DNA from: Gammaproteobacteria bacterium
GTDB lineage: Bacteria > Pseudomonadota > Gammaproteobacteria > Granulosicoccales > Granulosicoccaceae
Length of the DNA: 9,245 nucleotides
Direction: 5' to 3'
Assembly: GCA_020444765.1 (NCBI GenBank)
Contig: JAGRHW010000130.1
Span: 1-9,245 of the forward strand
Shown one piece after another: positions 1 through 6,048 of this stretch (positions are counted from its first letter, which is position 1; each line of letters begins with the position of its first letter). The position numbers and the translations under genes are program-made. The notes beneath the pieces are model-generated. The model was not told where the DNA came from and did not search any database. It saw only the letters and a program-made list of their open reading frames with translations.

Positions 1-571
1 GCTTGCTATACGGCTTCCAGGTCGCTCCCTTGAAATCCCTGCGGTCACTTACCCGGTAATGGCTTGGGTCACCGGATATTTCCGAGTCGATAGTGTAGTT
101 ACCCGAATTACCGCTGACCTGTAGGTGCCCGATAGTCAAAGAGCGTCTGTCGTTCTCCTCCAGTACCATGCCTGTATCACTGCAGGTAGGACCTTCACCG
201 TCCAGCAACAAGGTCACTTGCTTGATCAGATTCCAGTTCCGTACCGGCTCGAAAAACTGTACCCCTTGATAGGATTGTTTGGATACAGTCACGCTGAGAG
301 GAACTTGCGGCAGATCCTCGATCATGATGTCGCCATCGACGGAAGTGACATAACGGCCGAACTGATCCACCTTGCCCTCGGTTCCGACACACACCGCTGC
401 ACCACTCAAGGGTTTACCGAACTCGTCCACTACCCGCACGCCAAAACCGGCGGCCTCAGCCTGCGACGCCATCACAAGCCCTGCAAGCAGCGTCAGGTAA
501 GCTGCGGTAGTCAGACCCATTCGCCACGTTCTCACGGTGGACTCCCGGTTGATAATTTTTGTCATCTTCAT
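1..571 (-). CDS. Secreted protein with carboxypeptidase-regulatory/CnaB-like domain (3' end outside window)
   Basis: The frame stays open for 190 codons from an ATG at 571 to the left edge, so the C-terminus is missing. I chose this ATG because AAGGGG lies about 7 nt upstream; an in-frame ATG two codons later is possible. Residues 1 to about 40 form a long signal peptide: a basic N-region, a hydrophobic stretch (about 20-35), then an Ala-rich cleavage site near SQAEA/AGFG. The mature start (GFGVRVVDEFGKPLSGA) and the following GRYVTSVDGDIMIEDLP are typical of carboxypeptidase-regulatory or CnaB-like beta-sandwich domains, which are binding or structural modules rather than enzymes. Around residues 172-189, HYRVSDRRDFKGATWKPYS resembles a short motif seen in repeats of large secreted proteins, so the full protein may be much longer. 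Role unknown; a periplasmic or extracellular location is inferred. It is preceded by a terminator (691-716), so it is probably transcribed separately from the acyltransferase gene. Confidence 0.75.
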   Translation of the reverse strand, partial: MKMTKIINRESTVRTWRMGLTTAAYLTLLAGLVMASQAEAAGFGVRVVDEFGKPLSGAAVCVGTEGKVDQFGRYVTSVDGDIMIEDLPQVPLSVTVSKQSYQGVQFFEPVRNWNLIKQVTLLLDGEGPTCSDTGMVLEENDRRSLTIGHLQVSGNSGNYTIDSEISGDPSHYRVSDRRDFKGATWKPYSK

Positions 572-609
572 AATCGTACCCCTTTGCCGACCACATGCTT
601 TCGATCTGT

Positions 610-648
610 CTGGCGCCGGTTTAATGACTCATTATTGGGCGGTGCCAG
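610..648. repeat. Nested inverted repeat in the leader of the secreted-protein gene
   Basis: An 8-bp outer stem (610-617 with 641-648, one G-T wobble) encloses a separate 13-bp palindrome, TAATGACTCATTA, at 622-634. The element lies 40-75 nt upstream of the minus-strand start at 571 and downstream of the preceding terminator, where a promoter, operator or 5'-leader structure for that gene would be expected. No run of T follows it on either strand in terminator fashion. The function is inferred from position only; the 13-bp palindrome could be a binding site for a dimeric regulator. Confidence 0.4.
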
Positions 649-690
649 AAAAACCTTCTGATTGGCAGCTATTTGACTGGATTGAAGGGT

Positions 691-716
691 AAAAAAACGC
701 GAGTCGGATCACGTTT
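691..716 (-). terminator. Intrinsic terminator after the acyltransferase gene
   Basis: Read on the minus strand, AAACGTGA (716-709) pairs with TCGCGTTT (702-695) through one U-G wobble and a 6-nt loop, and seven T's run out at 697-691. It lies about 150 nt past the acyltransferase stop and before the leader of the next minus-strand gene. That position fits the end of the acyltransferase transcript. The stem is short, so strength is uncertain. Confidence 0.6.
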
Positions 717-863
717 GATAAGGGTCGTTACTGAAAATAACTCAATTTCGTCGGAAGGTTGGCAATTGTAGAAACAGTAAGCGCAGCTTGTTGATTTTAC
801 AGGCAGGCAAGGGATAGCAACTGTTCCCGGAATACAAGCGTAGCTCCGCCGTGCTGACTGGCG

Positions 864-1916
864 CTAATTGCGTGATCGACGTCGGCGCGACCAACGCAAC
901 ACAGGTAGCTCGATCGTATACGTCAGCAGCGTTGCGACTGCGATCGCAATCAGCATACTGAGTAAAACCGCGAGCGATGAGGTAAAACCAAGATCAAGCA
1001 GATTGTTGATCAGGATATAACCCATCTCCTGATGAATCAGATAAAGCGAGTAGGAAATCGCACCGAAAAACAATAACAGGCGTGACTCAAGAATGCGCAT
1101 TCCTCCATGCACCGACAGCAGGATGAGGACTATCGCCACGACGGTGACATTAAAGGCTATCAGGCCATGCGTTTGCCAGTGGACCAGGCTGAAAAACAAC
1201 AGCATCATCAGTCGGCCGCTATTGATCCCATCCCGGTAAATCTTAAAAAGTACAATTCCGGCCGCAAAAAGCTGGCTGTAGTCTACTAGAAACAGTTTTT
1301 CCAGTACCCCCGGTATCTCGCGCCCTTCCAGATTGAACAGAGCCGCGCCCACAACCCCGCAGGATACCCACAAGACGAGAATCAGCTCGGTATAACGGTG
1401 ATCGGTATGGAAATACAGCACCAGTGCCCAGCAGTAAAACGCCAGTTCCAAGGCCAGAGTCCAGTAAACCCCGTCAATGTTAGGAATATAGAAATACTGG
1501 TGAAACATCGCAAAATTGGCCAGTAATTCAAACGTACCTATACCGTCAGTCATACCCGGCAAACCGACATTACTGGTCAAAAGCCAGGTCAGCAGAACCG
1601 CGGCCCAGTAAACCGGAAACAGCCGCCAGAACCTTGACGAAACAAAACGCCACTTGTTACGTGCATTATCCAGCGAGAGAAAGATGACGAATCCACTGAT
1701 GATGAAAAAGAAATCGACGCCGTACTGGCCCTGGGGAAACTGCCAACCCGGGTGATTTTGATCGCCGTAGAGCTGGACATAACGAGTCGTATAGTGAAAC
1801 ACGACGACCATGATCGCAGCGATACCGCGCATGGCGTCCAATTGCTTCAATCGAAGCTGTGGCCGCAATACATCCTGTCGGACTGACGGGTACATCACAG
1901 CCGGGGAAACATTCAT
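864..1916 (-). CDS. Acyltransferase family 3 (OafA/YrhL-like) membrane protein
   Basis: This 350-residue integral membrane protein belongs to the acyltransferase-3 family, which transfers acetyl or other acyl groups onto extracytoplasmic sugars such as O-antigen, exopolysaccharide or Nod factor. Visible landmarks are the N-terminal LDAMRGIAAIMVVVFHY block with family-typical Arg30 and His41, the YGVDFFFIISGFV segment (65-77), YWTLALELAFY (151-161), SYSLYLIHQ (288-296) and a final helix with TIELP (334-338). Hydrophobic segments span almost the whole length, consistent with about ten helices, and the protein ends in a basic RWSRRRRSRN tail predicted to be cytoplasmic. No SGNH or other extra domain is fused. 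The start is the first ATG of the frame; its ribosome-binding site is weak (GAG about 10 nt upstream). No glycan-biosynthesis genes lie alongside, so the substrate cannot be inferred. Family assignment is firm. Confidence 0.93.
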   Translation of the reverse strand: MNVSPAVMYPSVRQDVLRPQLRLKQLDAMRGIAAIMVVVFHYTTRYVQLYGDQNHPGWQFPQGQYGVDFFFIISGFVIFLSLDNARNKWRFVSSRFWRLFPVYWAAVLLTWLLTSNVGLPGMTDGIGTFELLANFAMFHQYFYIPNIDGVYWTLALELAFYCWALVLYFHTDHRYTELILVLWVSCGVVGAALFNLEGREIPGVLEKLFLVDYSQLFAAGIVLFKIYRDGINSGRLMMLLFFSLVHWQTHGLIAFNVTVVAIVLILLSVHGGMRILESRLLLFFGAISYSLYLIHQEMGYILINNLLDLGFTSSLAVLLSMLIAIAVATLLTYTIELPVLRWSRRRRSRN

Positions 1917-1950
1917 CCAGTGGATCTCGGGGAATTCTGAAACATCAGAC

Positions 1951-1959
1951 TATATAGCA
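1951..1959 (-). promoter_or_regulatory. Candidate extended -10 promoter for the acyltransferase gene
   Basis: On the minus strand the sequence reads TGCTATATA, matching the TGn extension and four of six bases of the sigma-70 -10 hexamer. It lies 35-43 nt upstream of the ATG at 1916. No good -35 hexamer sits at the usual spacing, which is tolerated with an extended -10. The call rests on position and motif only. Confidence 0.35.
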
Positions 1960-2106
1960 CAAACCGGATTGATTATGAGTCAGGGTAATGAGAGCCCGTT
2001 TAGATCGGTCTGACTGTACCAAACCGGAAAAGATCCGGGGGATTTTCAATATAGAAACCCGCACTGCATCGCAGTCCGGCTTGCGTTTCCGACGCCAGCG
2101 TCCAGC

Positions 2107-2152
2107 GCTAGCGCTCCAACAAACTCATTATCCAGCTTGCCGGAGCGCTAGC
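2107..2152. repeat. 11-bp perfect inverted repeat just downstream of cbpA
   Basis: GCTAGCGCTCC (2107-2117) and GGAGCGCTAGC (2142-2152) are exact reverse complements separated by 24 nt. The left arm overlaps a 12-bp palindrome, AGCGCTAGCGCT (2104-2115). The right arm ends 3 nt past the cbpA stop codon. It could act as a 3'-end stabilising or Rho-associated hairpin, but no T-run follows on the minus strand, so it is not a canonical intrinsic terminator. Smaller inverted repeats (ACTGC/GCAGT at 2063-2075 and GACG/CGTC at 2091-2102) lie beside it, so the 2060-2152 stretch is dense in symmetry. Confidence 0.5.
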
Positions 2153-2155
2153 CCC

Positions 2156-3088
2156 TTAGCCCAGATGCCGGCGTGGATTGTAGTCGAACCTTTCTTTCAT
2201 CTCGGCGTAAAACTGACGATCCTCTTCAGTCTGCGCTTTCGGCAATGTCAGCTTGATGACCACATAAAAATCGCCCGCCTGCTTGCCGGGCAGTCCACGG
2301 CCCTTGAAACGCAGCTTTTTACCCTGTTCGGAGCCGGCCGGGATTTTCACGCCGACACGTCCGGTCGGCGTGGGCACATCAACCGTGGCACCGAGAGCAG
2401 CCTCCCAGGGCGTCACCGGCAGATCCAGAAATACATCAGCGCCTTCCACCCGGTAAAACGGATGCGGCCGGAAGCTGACTTCCAGCTGCAAGTCACCCGC
2501 CGGGCCGCCACCAATACCAGGCGCGCCCTGACCGGTCAAACGGATTTTCTGGCCGGCCCTGATTCCTTTGGGAATCTTGACCTTCAGTTTATGCTGACCG
2601 ACCGCGCCACGCTGGCCCGGCTCGGATAAGGTCAGCATCCTGACCGCCCCGTTAAAGCTGTCCTCGATATCGATCTGGATCGCGGCCTGCTGATCCTCGC
2701 CGCGTGACTGACGAAATCCGTAGGCACCCGATTGCTGTCCACGGCGTTGCCCCTGGCCGAACAGACTCTCGAAAAAATCACTGAACGAAGCGCCTCCACC
2801 GGAGGAAAAGCCGCCGCCGAAATCAAAGCTGCTCTCCCAGCCCGGCGGTGGCGAAAAGTTCTCGCCCTGTTTCCAGTTCGGACCGAGCTGATCATAGGCG
2901 GCGCGTTTTTCCTGGTCGCGCAGGACCTCGTACGCTTCGCCAAGCTCTTTGAATCGTTCTTCGGCATTGTGCTCCTTGCTGACATCAGGATGATATTTGC
3001 GCGCAAGTTTGCGGTAGGCTTTTTTGATTTCATCCTGCCCCGCATCGCGCTCAACACCGAGAATTTTGTAATAGTCTTTGTACTGCAT
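2156..3088 (-). CDS. cbpA: CbpA-type DnaJ co-chaperone (curved-DNA-binding protein homologue)
   Basis: This 310-residue protein is close to the 306 residues of E. coli CbpA. Residues 1 to about 70 form a J-domain (start [15 protein letters not shown] at 33-35, then [13 protein letters not shown]), which stimulates Hsp70/DnaK ATPase. A Gly/Phe/Ser-rich linker with [10 protein letters not shown] follows (about 85-125). Two beta-rich C-terminal substrate-binding domains (about 130-300) carry [20 protein letters not shown] and [21 protein letters not shown]. The four CxxCxGxG zinc repeats of true DnaJ are absent, which identifies the CbpA/DjlA-independent class II type. The start is the first ATG before KDYY. 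It follows the antiporter gene by 40 nt on the same strand, so co-transcription is likely. The anti-co-chaperone gene cbpM, adjacent to cbpA in E. coli, is not found downstream; only an inverted repeat and then the acyltransferase gene follow. DNA binding is known for E. coli CbpA and only presumed here. Confidence 0.93.
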   Translation of the reverse strand: MQYKDYYKILGVERDAGQDEIKKAYRKLARKYHPDVSKEHNAEERFKELGEAYEVLRDQEKRAAYDQLGPNWKQGENFSPPPGWESSFDFGGGFSSGGGASFSDFFESLFGQGQRRGQQSGAYGFRQSRGEDQQAAIQIDIEDSFNGAVRMLTLSEPGQRGAVGQHKLKVKIPKGIRAGQKIRLTGQGAPGIGGGPAGDLQLEVSFRPHPFYRVEGADVFLDLPVTPWEAALGATVDVPTPTGRVGVKIPAGSEQGKKLRFKGRGLPGKQAGDFYVVIKLTLPKAQTEEDRQFYAEMKERFDYNPRRHLG

Positions 3089-3128
3089 CGTATTCCGGAT
3101 CAGAAGGTTATATGCGCAAATTGGGGAC

Positions 3129-4958
3129 TCAGGCGTCTGCTTTCAATGGTTTCGAGGAACGATCTTTTTCCGTTTTGACCAGCGCGATTATGGTTGCGCC
3201 CGGCTTTGTTTGCGGTTTTTCATCGGCGGTAAAAAACACCAGTTTTTTCTTGCCGGTCAGCATAAACAGCGGGATCGCATCTTTTCCATATTCCTGCAGA
3301 TAATCATCGTAAGAGAACGTATCGCTCAATGTCGTGGATTTGATCGTCGCGCCACCGGCCAGCAGGCTGGACAGTTTTTGCTGGGTAATCGCCTCGCCAA
3401 ACAGGATCTTGCCGCGGAACTCGTCAGCCGCGGTCAGCTTTTCCGACTGCTTGGCATCCTGTGCCGACAAGACGGTAAAGATATTGTTCTTGCCAAATTC
3501 CCCGCGGTATTTGATCGCCGCCATCGCGTTGATTTCGGGCCGCCTCGACACGCCCAGCATTTTTCCCAGACCAACCAGGTTGAGAAAGCGATCGGCATGC
3601 GCCGAAACCGCATTCCCATAATACACCGACAGTCCCTCCATCCTTGCATTACGGATATGCTCCCAGTTGGTATCGGTCAGCACCGAGCGAAAGCCCTGCT
3701 CCCGCAGCGCCTTGGCCAGCGTGATGGCCAGGGGATTGGCGCCGATGATAAGAAAACCCTGGGAGTCCGGTTCGGCGACACCGAGCTTACGCGCCAGCCA
3801 GCCGGCCGTGGCACTCTGCAGGACCACCGTACCGATGATGACGATAAACGCCATCGGCACCAGCAACTCGGCCCCGGCAACACCCTGGTCCTGCAGGCGG
3901 ATTGCAAACACTGCGGTTACCGCGGCGGCGATAATACCGCGCGGCGCAATCCAGGCCAGCAGCACTTTTTCGTTGAACATCAACTTTGACCCCAGCGTCG
4001 CAACCGTGACCTTGGCCGGCCTGGCAATAAACTGGATCACCAGAAAAACCGCCACGGCCGACCAGCCAAGCTGCTGTAACTGTTCGAACTCGACACGCGC
4101 GGCAAGGATGATAAACAGACCCGAGATCAGGAACACACTGAGGCTTTCCTTGAAGTTGAGGATATCGTTGACGTCCACCCCCTTCATGTTCGCCAGCCAG
4201 ACCCCCATTACCGTAACCGCCAGTAAGCCGGATTCCTCGGCAAAACCGTTGGCCAGAGTGAACACCGCAAAAACCAGCGTCAAGGCAGCTACACTTTGCA
4301 GGTATTCCGGCAGCAGGTGATGCCGTAAAACCAGGCCGAACAAATAACCGAACAACCCACCGGCCAGGCTCCCGGCTACAACCACCTTACCGAACAGCAT
4401 AAACGTGTGACTCAGAGCCGCCGAGTCGGTGCCGGAGAGAATGAATTCGAAGACCAGTACCGCCAGCAAGGCGCCAATCGGGTCGATCAGAATGCCTTCC
4501 CAGCGCAGGATATTCGCCAGCCCGGCATTCGGTCTGACAGTCCGCAATAAGGGTACGATGACCGTCGGTCCCGTCACCACCATCACGGCCCCGAACAAAA
4601 ACGACAGCGGCCAGCTGAAATCGACAAAATAATGCACGGCGACCGTGATAATCAGCCAGGTCACCAACAGGCCGACGGACACCATATTACGCACCACATT
4701 CTCGATGCCACGGAGTTGCTCAAAGCGTAGAGTCAAGGCGCCCTCGAACAGAATCACGCCGACCGACAAGGAAATAAACGGGAATAACAGTGAGCCGAAA
4801 AGCTCATCCGGGTCGAGCCAGCCGGCCACCGGCCCGGCCAGCAGTCCAAACAGCAACAGGAACAGGATGGCCGGCAACTTCACCCACCAGGCGAACCACT
4901 GCGCAGTGATGGCAAGCACTCCTATCGTGGCGAGCTGGATCATTGCGTATTCATTCAT
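3129..4958 (-). CDS. CPA1-type cation:proton antiporter with C-terminal RCK/TrkA-N-like domain
   Basis: This 609-residue inner-membrane protein should exchange Na+ or K+ for H+. Residues 1-390 are membrane-spanning (about 12 hydrophobic segments). They include the CPA1/NhaP signatures [11 protein letters not shown] (128-138), GILIDPIGA (155-163) with candidate ion-binding Asp159, [14 protein letters not shown] (269-282) and [10 protein letters not shown] (338-347) with the conserved Arg340. From about residue 400, [20 protein letters not shown] begins a Rossmann-like regulatory domain, with a degenerate glycine motif, followed by a TrkA-C-like tail ending near 600. Such domains gate transport in response to nucleotides or cations. 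The frame can be extended eight codons to a GTG at 4982, but I prefer the ATG at 4958 because AGGGAG lies 8-13 nt upstream and is much the better ribosome-binding site. It is the first gene of a likely two-gene unit with cbpA. Na+ versus K+ preference cannot be read from the sequence. Confidence 0.92.
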   Translation of the reverse strand: MNEYAMIQLATIGVLAITAQWFAWWVKLPAILFLLLFGLLAGPVAGWLDPDELFGSLLFPFISLSVGVILFEGALTLRFEQLRGIENVVRNMVSVGLLVTWLIITVAVHYFVDFSWPLSFLFGAVMVVTGPTVIVPLLRTVRPNAGLANILRWEGILIDPIGALLAVLVFEFILSGTDSAALSHTFMLFGKVVVAGSLAGGLFGYLFGLVLRHHLLPEYLQSVAALTLVFAVFTLANGFAEESGLLAVTVMGVWLANMKGVDVNDILNFKESLSVFLISGLFIILAARVEFEQLQQLGWSAVAVFLVIQFIARPAKVTVATLGSKLMFNEKVLLAWIAPRGIIAAAVTAVFAIRLQDQGVAGAELLVPMAFIVIIGTVVLQSATAGWLARKLGVAEPDSQGFLIIGANPLAITLAKALREQGFRSVLTDTNWEHIRNARMEGLSVYYGNAVSAHADRFLNLVGLGKMLGVSRRPEINAMAAIKYRGEFGKNNIFTVLSAQDAKQSEKLTAADEFRGKILFGEAITQQKLSSLLAGGATIKSTTLSDTFSYDDYLQEYGKDAIPLFMLTGKKKLVFFTADEKPQTKPGATIIALVKTEKDRSSKPLKADA

Positions 4959-5021
4959 GCCGTTCTCTCCCTGCTCTTCCACATCGGAAACCGCATACCC
5001 ATGCGCATCCAGGCCTATGGA

Positions 5022-5095
5022 AAATTAATTTACCTTTAGTAGAATTACGTTTAAATTTAATGAAGTGTTTTTTGGTTCAAAATTAACTTAGCAGG
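5022..5095. promoter_or_regulatory. AT-rich divergent promoter region
   Basis: This stretch between the divergent antiporter and EndoU lipoprotein genes is strikingly AT-rich compared with its neighbours (for example AATTAATTTACC and GTTTAAATTTAATG). Promoters for both genes must lie in or near it. For the minus strand, TTGAAC (5080-5075) and TAAATT (5059-5054) are weak -35 and -10 matches, but the 15-nt spacer is short. No convincing pair was found for the plus strand. The palindrome TTAAATTTAA (5051-5060) could be a regulator or H-NS-like target, by inference only. Confidence 0.4.
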
Positions 5096-5110
5096 TTGAA
5101 GAAAGACTTA

Positions 5111-5605
5111 ATGCAAAAAACAAGCATTACGCTGGCGGCCTTGTTTATATTCCTGGCTTCCTGTTCGTCTTCCAATGTCGATTCCGTCGTTACCGAAAAA
5201 TGGTCAAACACCTCACCACCGATCAATCTCGAACATATTTTTTCCGGTGAAATCAACAAACACGGCAAACCGACCGGGTTTCATGCCAGGCCCGATGGCA
5301 AGGACCCGTCTTCGGCACGGATCAAGCGTATCATGTCCAAACCGAACAAGGCCGGGGTCTATACGGCCCGCGTTGAAGTGTACGATAAATCCACCGATCA
5401 ATGGCGTGAAAAGTTCTCTACAATGTTTCCCGATAAACTCAAGCGTGACGAGGTCGTCCAGGCTATTGCCAATGCTTATGCGGAACGCAACCCATCAGAA
5501 AAACAACCCTGGAGCGGACCCTCCGGATTCGGCTTTCCGATTCAGGGTTATGTGCTGAACAACGGCAATATCAACACAGCATTTCCAGTTTTTATTAAGG
5601 ACTAG
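5111..5605 (+). CDS. Lipoprotein with EndoU-type ribonuclease domain (putative toxin)
   Basis: The 164-residue product begins with a lipoprotein signal peptide whose lipobox is LASC (15-18). Cys18 would be lipidated, and Ser19 at +2 does not give an inner-membrane retention signal, so outer-membrane placement is inferred. The mature part matches the bacterial EndoU layout: NLEHIFSGEINKHGKPTGFH (39-58) with His42 and His58 sixteen residues apart, VYTARVEVYD (83-92), W98-R-E-K101 followed by FSTMFP, a helix (KRDEVVQAIANAYAER), and the closing strand block GYVLNNGNINTAFPVF (146-161). EndoU enzymes cleave RNA using two histidines and a lysine; His42, His58 and Lys101 are the candidates here. An upstream in-frame TTG (5096) exists, but ATG 5111 puts the lipobox at normal distance. 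The next gene starts 3 nt after the stop, a toxin-immunity style arrangement. Unlike CDI toxins it has no large delivery protein attached. The domain call is by motif memory, without a profile search. Confidence 0.75.
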   Translation: MQKTSITLAALFIFLASCSSSNVDSVVTEKWSNTSPPINLEHIFSGEINKHGKPTGFHARPDGKDPSSARIKRIMSKPNKAGVYTARVEVYDKSTDQWREKFSTMFPDKLKRDEVVQAIANAYAERNPSEKQPWSGPSGFGFPIQGYVLNNGNINTAFPVFIKD

Positions 5606-5608
5606 ACG

Positions 5609-5929
5609 ATGCCCAAAAAGCTTAGTTTCTTTCGTGACAATAACGACATTCCGCACGCGCGCGGGCCGTTGGGGGAGAAGGTCTTAACCGTTTTTCTGGA
5701 AACCGATATCCAGGAAGATGCAATCATTCTGCAGGCCCTGCTCGACGATCTCTGGGCAGTACAAAACGGCCACACGGATTCCCGCGAGTTTTACGGTAAT
5801 GCGCATACCGTCGTCATGACACCGGAAACCGTGACCATCCAAAGCGAAGCGGATGAAACATCTAAACCCTACACCACCAAGCTCAAACATTTTCATGAAG
5901 TGTTACTGGATTGGGAGGCATTTATCTGA
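5609..5929 (+). CDS. Small cytoplasmic protein, candidate immunity partner of the EndoU lipoprotein
   Basis: This 106-residue protein has no signal peptide or membrane segment. Its ribosome-binding site, AAGGA, lies 7 nt before the ATG and overlaps the end of the EndoU gene, so the two genes are almost certainly co-translated. The protein is acidic in the middle (ETDIQEDAIILQALLDDL) and is predicted to be alpha/beta. Visible landmarks are FFRDNN near the N-terminus, a GNAHTVVMTPETVTIQ strand pair near residues 63-78 and a C-terminal helix ending LLDWEAFI. The layout (F-x-R-D start, central G-x-x-[HY]-[TS] hairpin) loosely recalls YacL/UPF0231 proteins, but I do not claim homology. Size, acidity and tight linkage to a putative RNase are typical of toxin immunity proteins; that role is inferred, not shown. 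Alternatively it could be a regulator or an unrelated hypothetical protein. Confidence 0.8.
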   Translation: MPKKLSFFRDNNDIPHARGPLGEKVLTVFLETDIQEDAIILQALLDDLWAVQNGHTDSREFYGNAHTVVMTPETVTIQSEADETSKPYTTKLKHFHEVLLDWEAFI

Positions 5930-5944
5930 AGGCTGGTCGGTAAT

Positions 5945-5968
5945 CTCACCGGATGCTCATCCGGTGAG
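5945..5968. repeat. Hairpin 1 of three in the gap before the L,D-transpeptidase gene
   Basis: CTCACCGGAT and ATCCGGTGAG form a perfect 10-bp stem around the 4-nt loop GCTC, 15 nt after the stop of the small gene. No T-run follows on the plus strand. It could stabilise the 3' end of the EndoU-partner transcript or be part of a larger repeat element with the next two hairpins. Confidence 0.6.
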
Positions 5969-5972
5969 CTGG

Positions 5973-6001
5973 ATTAAGGCAAAGCCTTTGCTAGGCTTAA
6001 T
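5973..6001. repeat. Hairpin 2, with alternative folds
   Basis: Two foldings compete. In one, ATTAAG (5973-5978) pairs with CTTAAT (5996-6001), enclosing the inner GCAAA/TTTGC stem (5979-5983 with 5987-5991). In the other, AAGCCT (5982-5987) pairs with AGGCTT (5993-5998) around a 5-nt loop. The element lies 4 nt after hairpin 1. Confidence 0.45.
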
Positions 6002-6037
6002 GGATAATTTCTGCCGGCAGCGGCCGGCAACTTATCC
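6002..6037 (+). repeat. Hairpin 3, abutting the transpeptidase ribosome-binding region
   Basis: The outer arms GGATAA (6002-6007) and TTATCC (6032-6037) enclose a 7-bp GC stem, TGCCGGC/GCCGGCA (6012-6018 with 6023-6029), with loop AGCG. It begins at the base after hairpin 2 and ends 11 nt before the TTG start at 6049. It could therefore affect ribosome access to the following gene. Confidence 0.55.
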
Positions 6038-6048
6038 GGGACAGTCCA

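Noticed and set aside
125..661. Plus-strand 178-codon open frame
   Set aside because: It lies antisense to the partial secreted-protein gene, which has a signal peptide and a recognisable domain. The plus-strand translation has no family resemblance.
572..863. Possible riboswitch (cyclic-di-GMP type) or sigma-54 promoter in the leader of the secreted-protein gene
   Set aside because: I looked for the GEMM-I conserved core and for GG-N10-GC spacing. TGGCAC occurs on the minus strand near 648 but without the -12 GC element, and no GEMM core is present.
1988..2629. Plus-strand 213-codon open frame
   Set aside because: It overlaps the 3' half of cbpA on the opposite strand. Its product is low in order and has no recognisable motif, so it is a shadow of GC-rich coding sequence.
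3078..4320. Two plus-strand open frames (303 and 217 codons) opposite the antiporter gene
   Set aside because: The minus-strand protein has unambiguous antiporter and RCK-like motifs along the whole stretch. The plus-strand products look like antisense translations.
4959..4982. Eight-codon GTG-initiated extension of the antiporter
   Set aside because: AGGGAG before ATG 4958 is a far better initiation signal, and the extra residues (MEEQGENG) are not part of the transporter fold.
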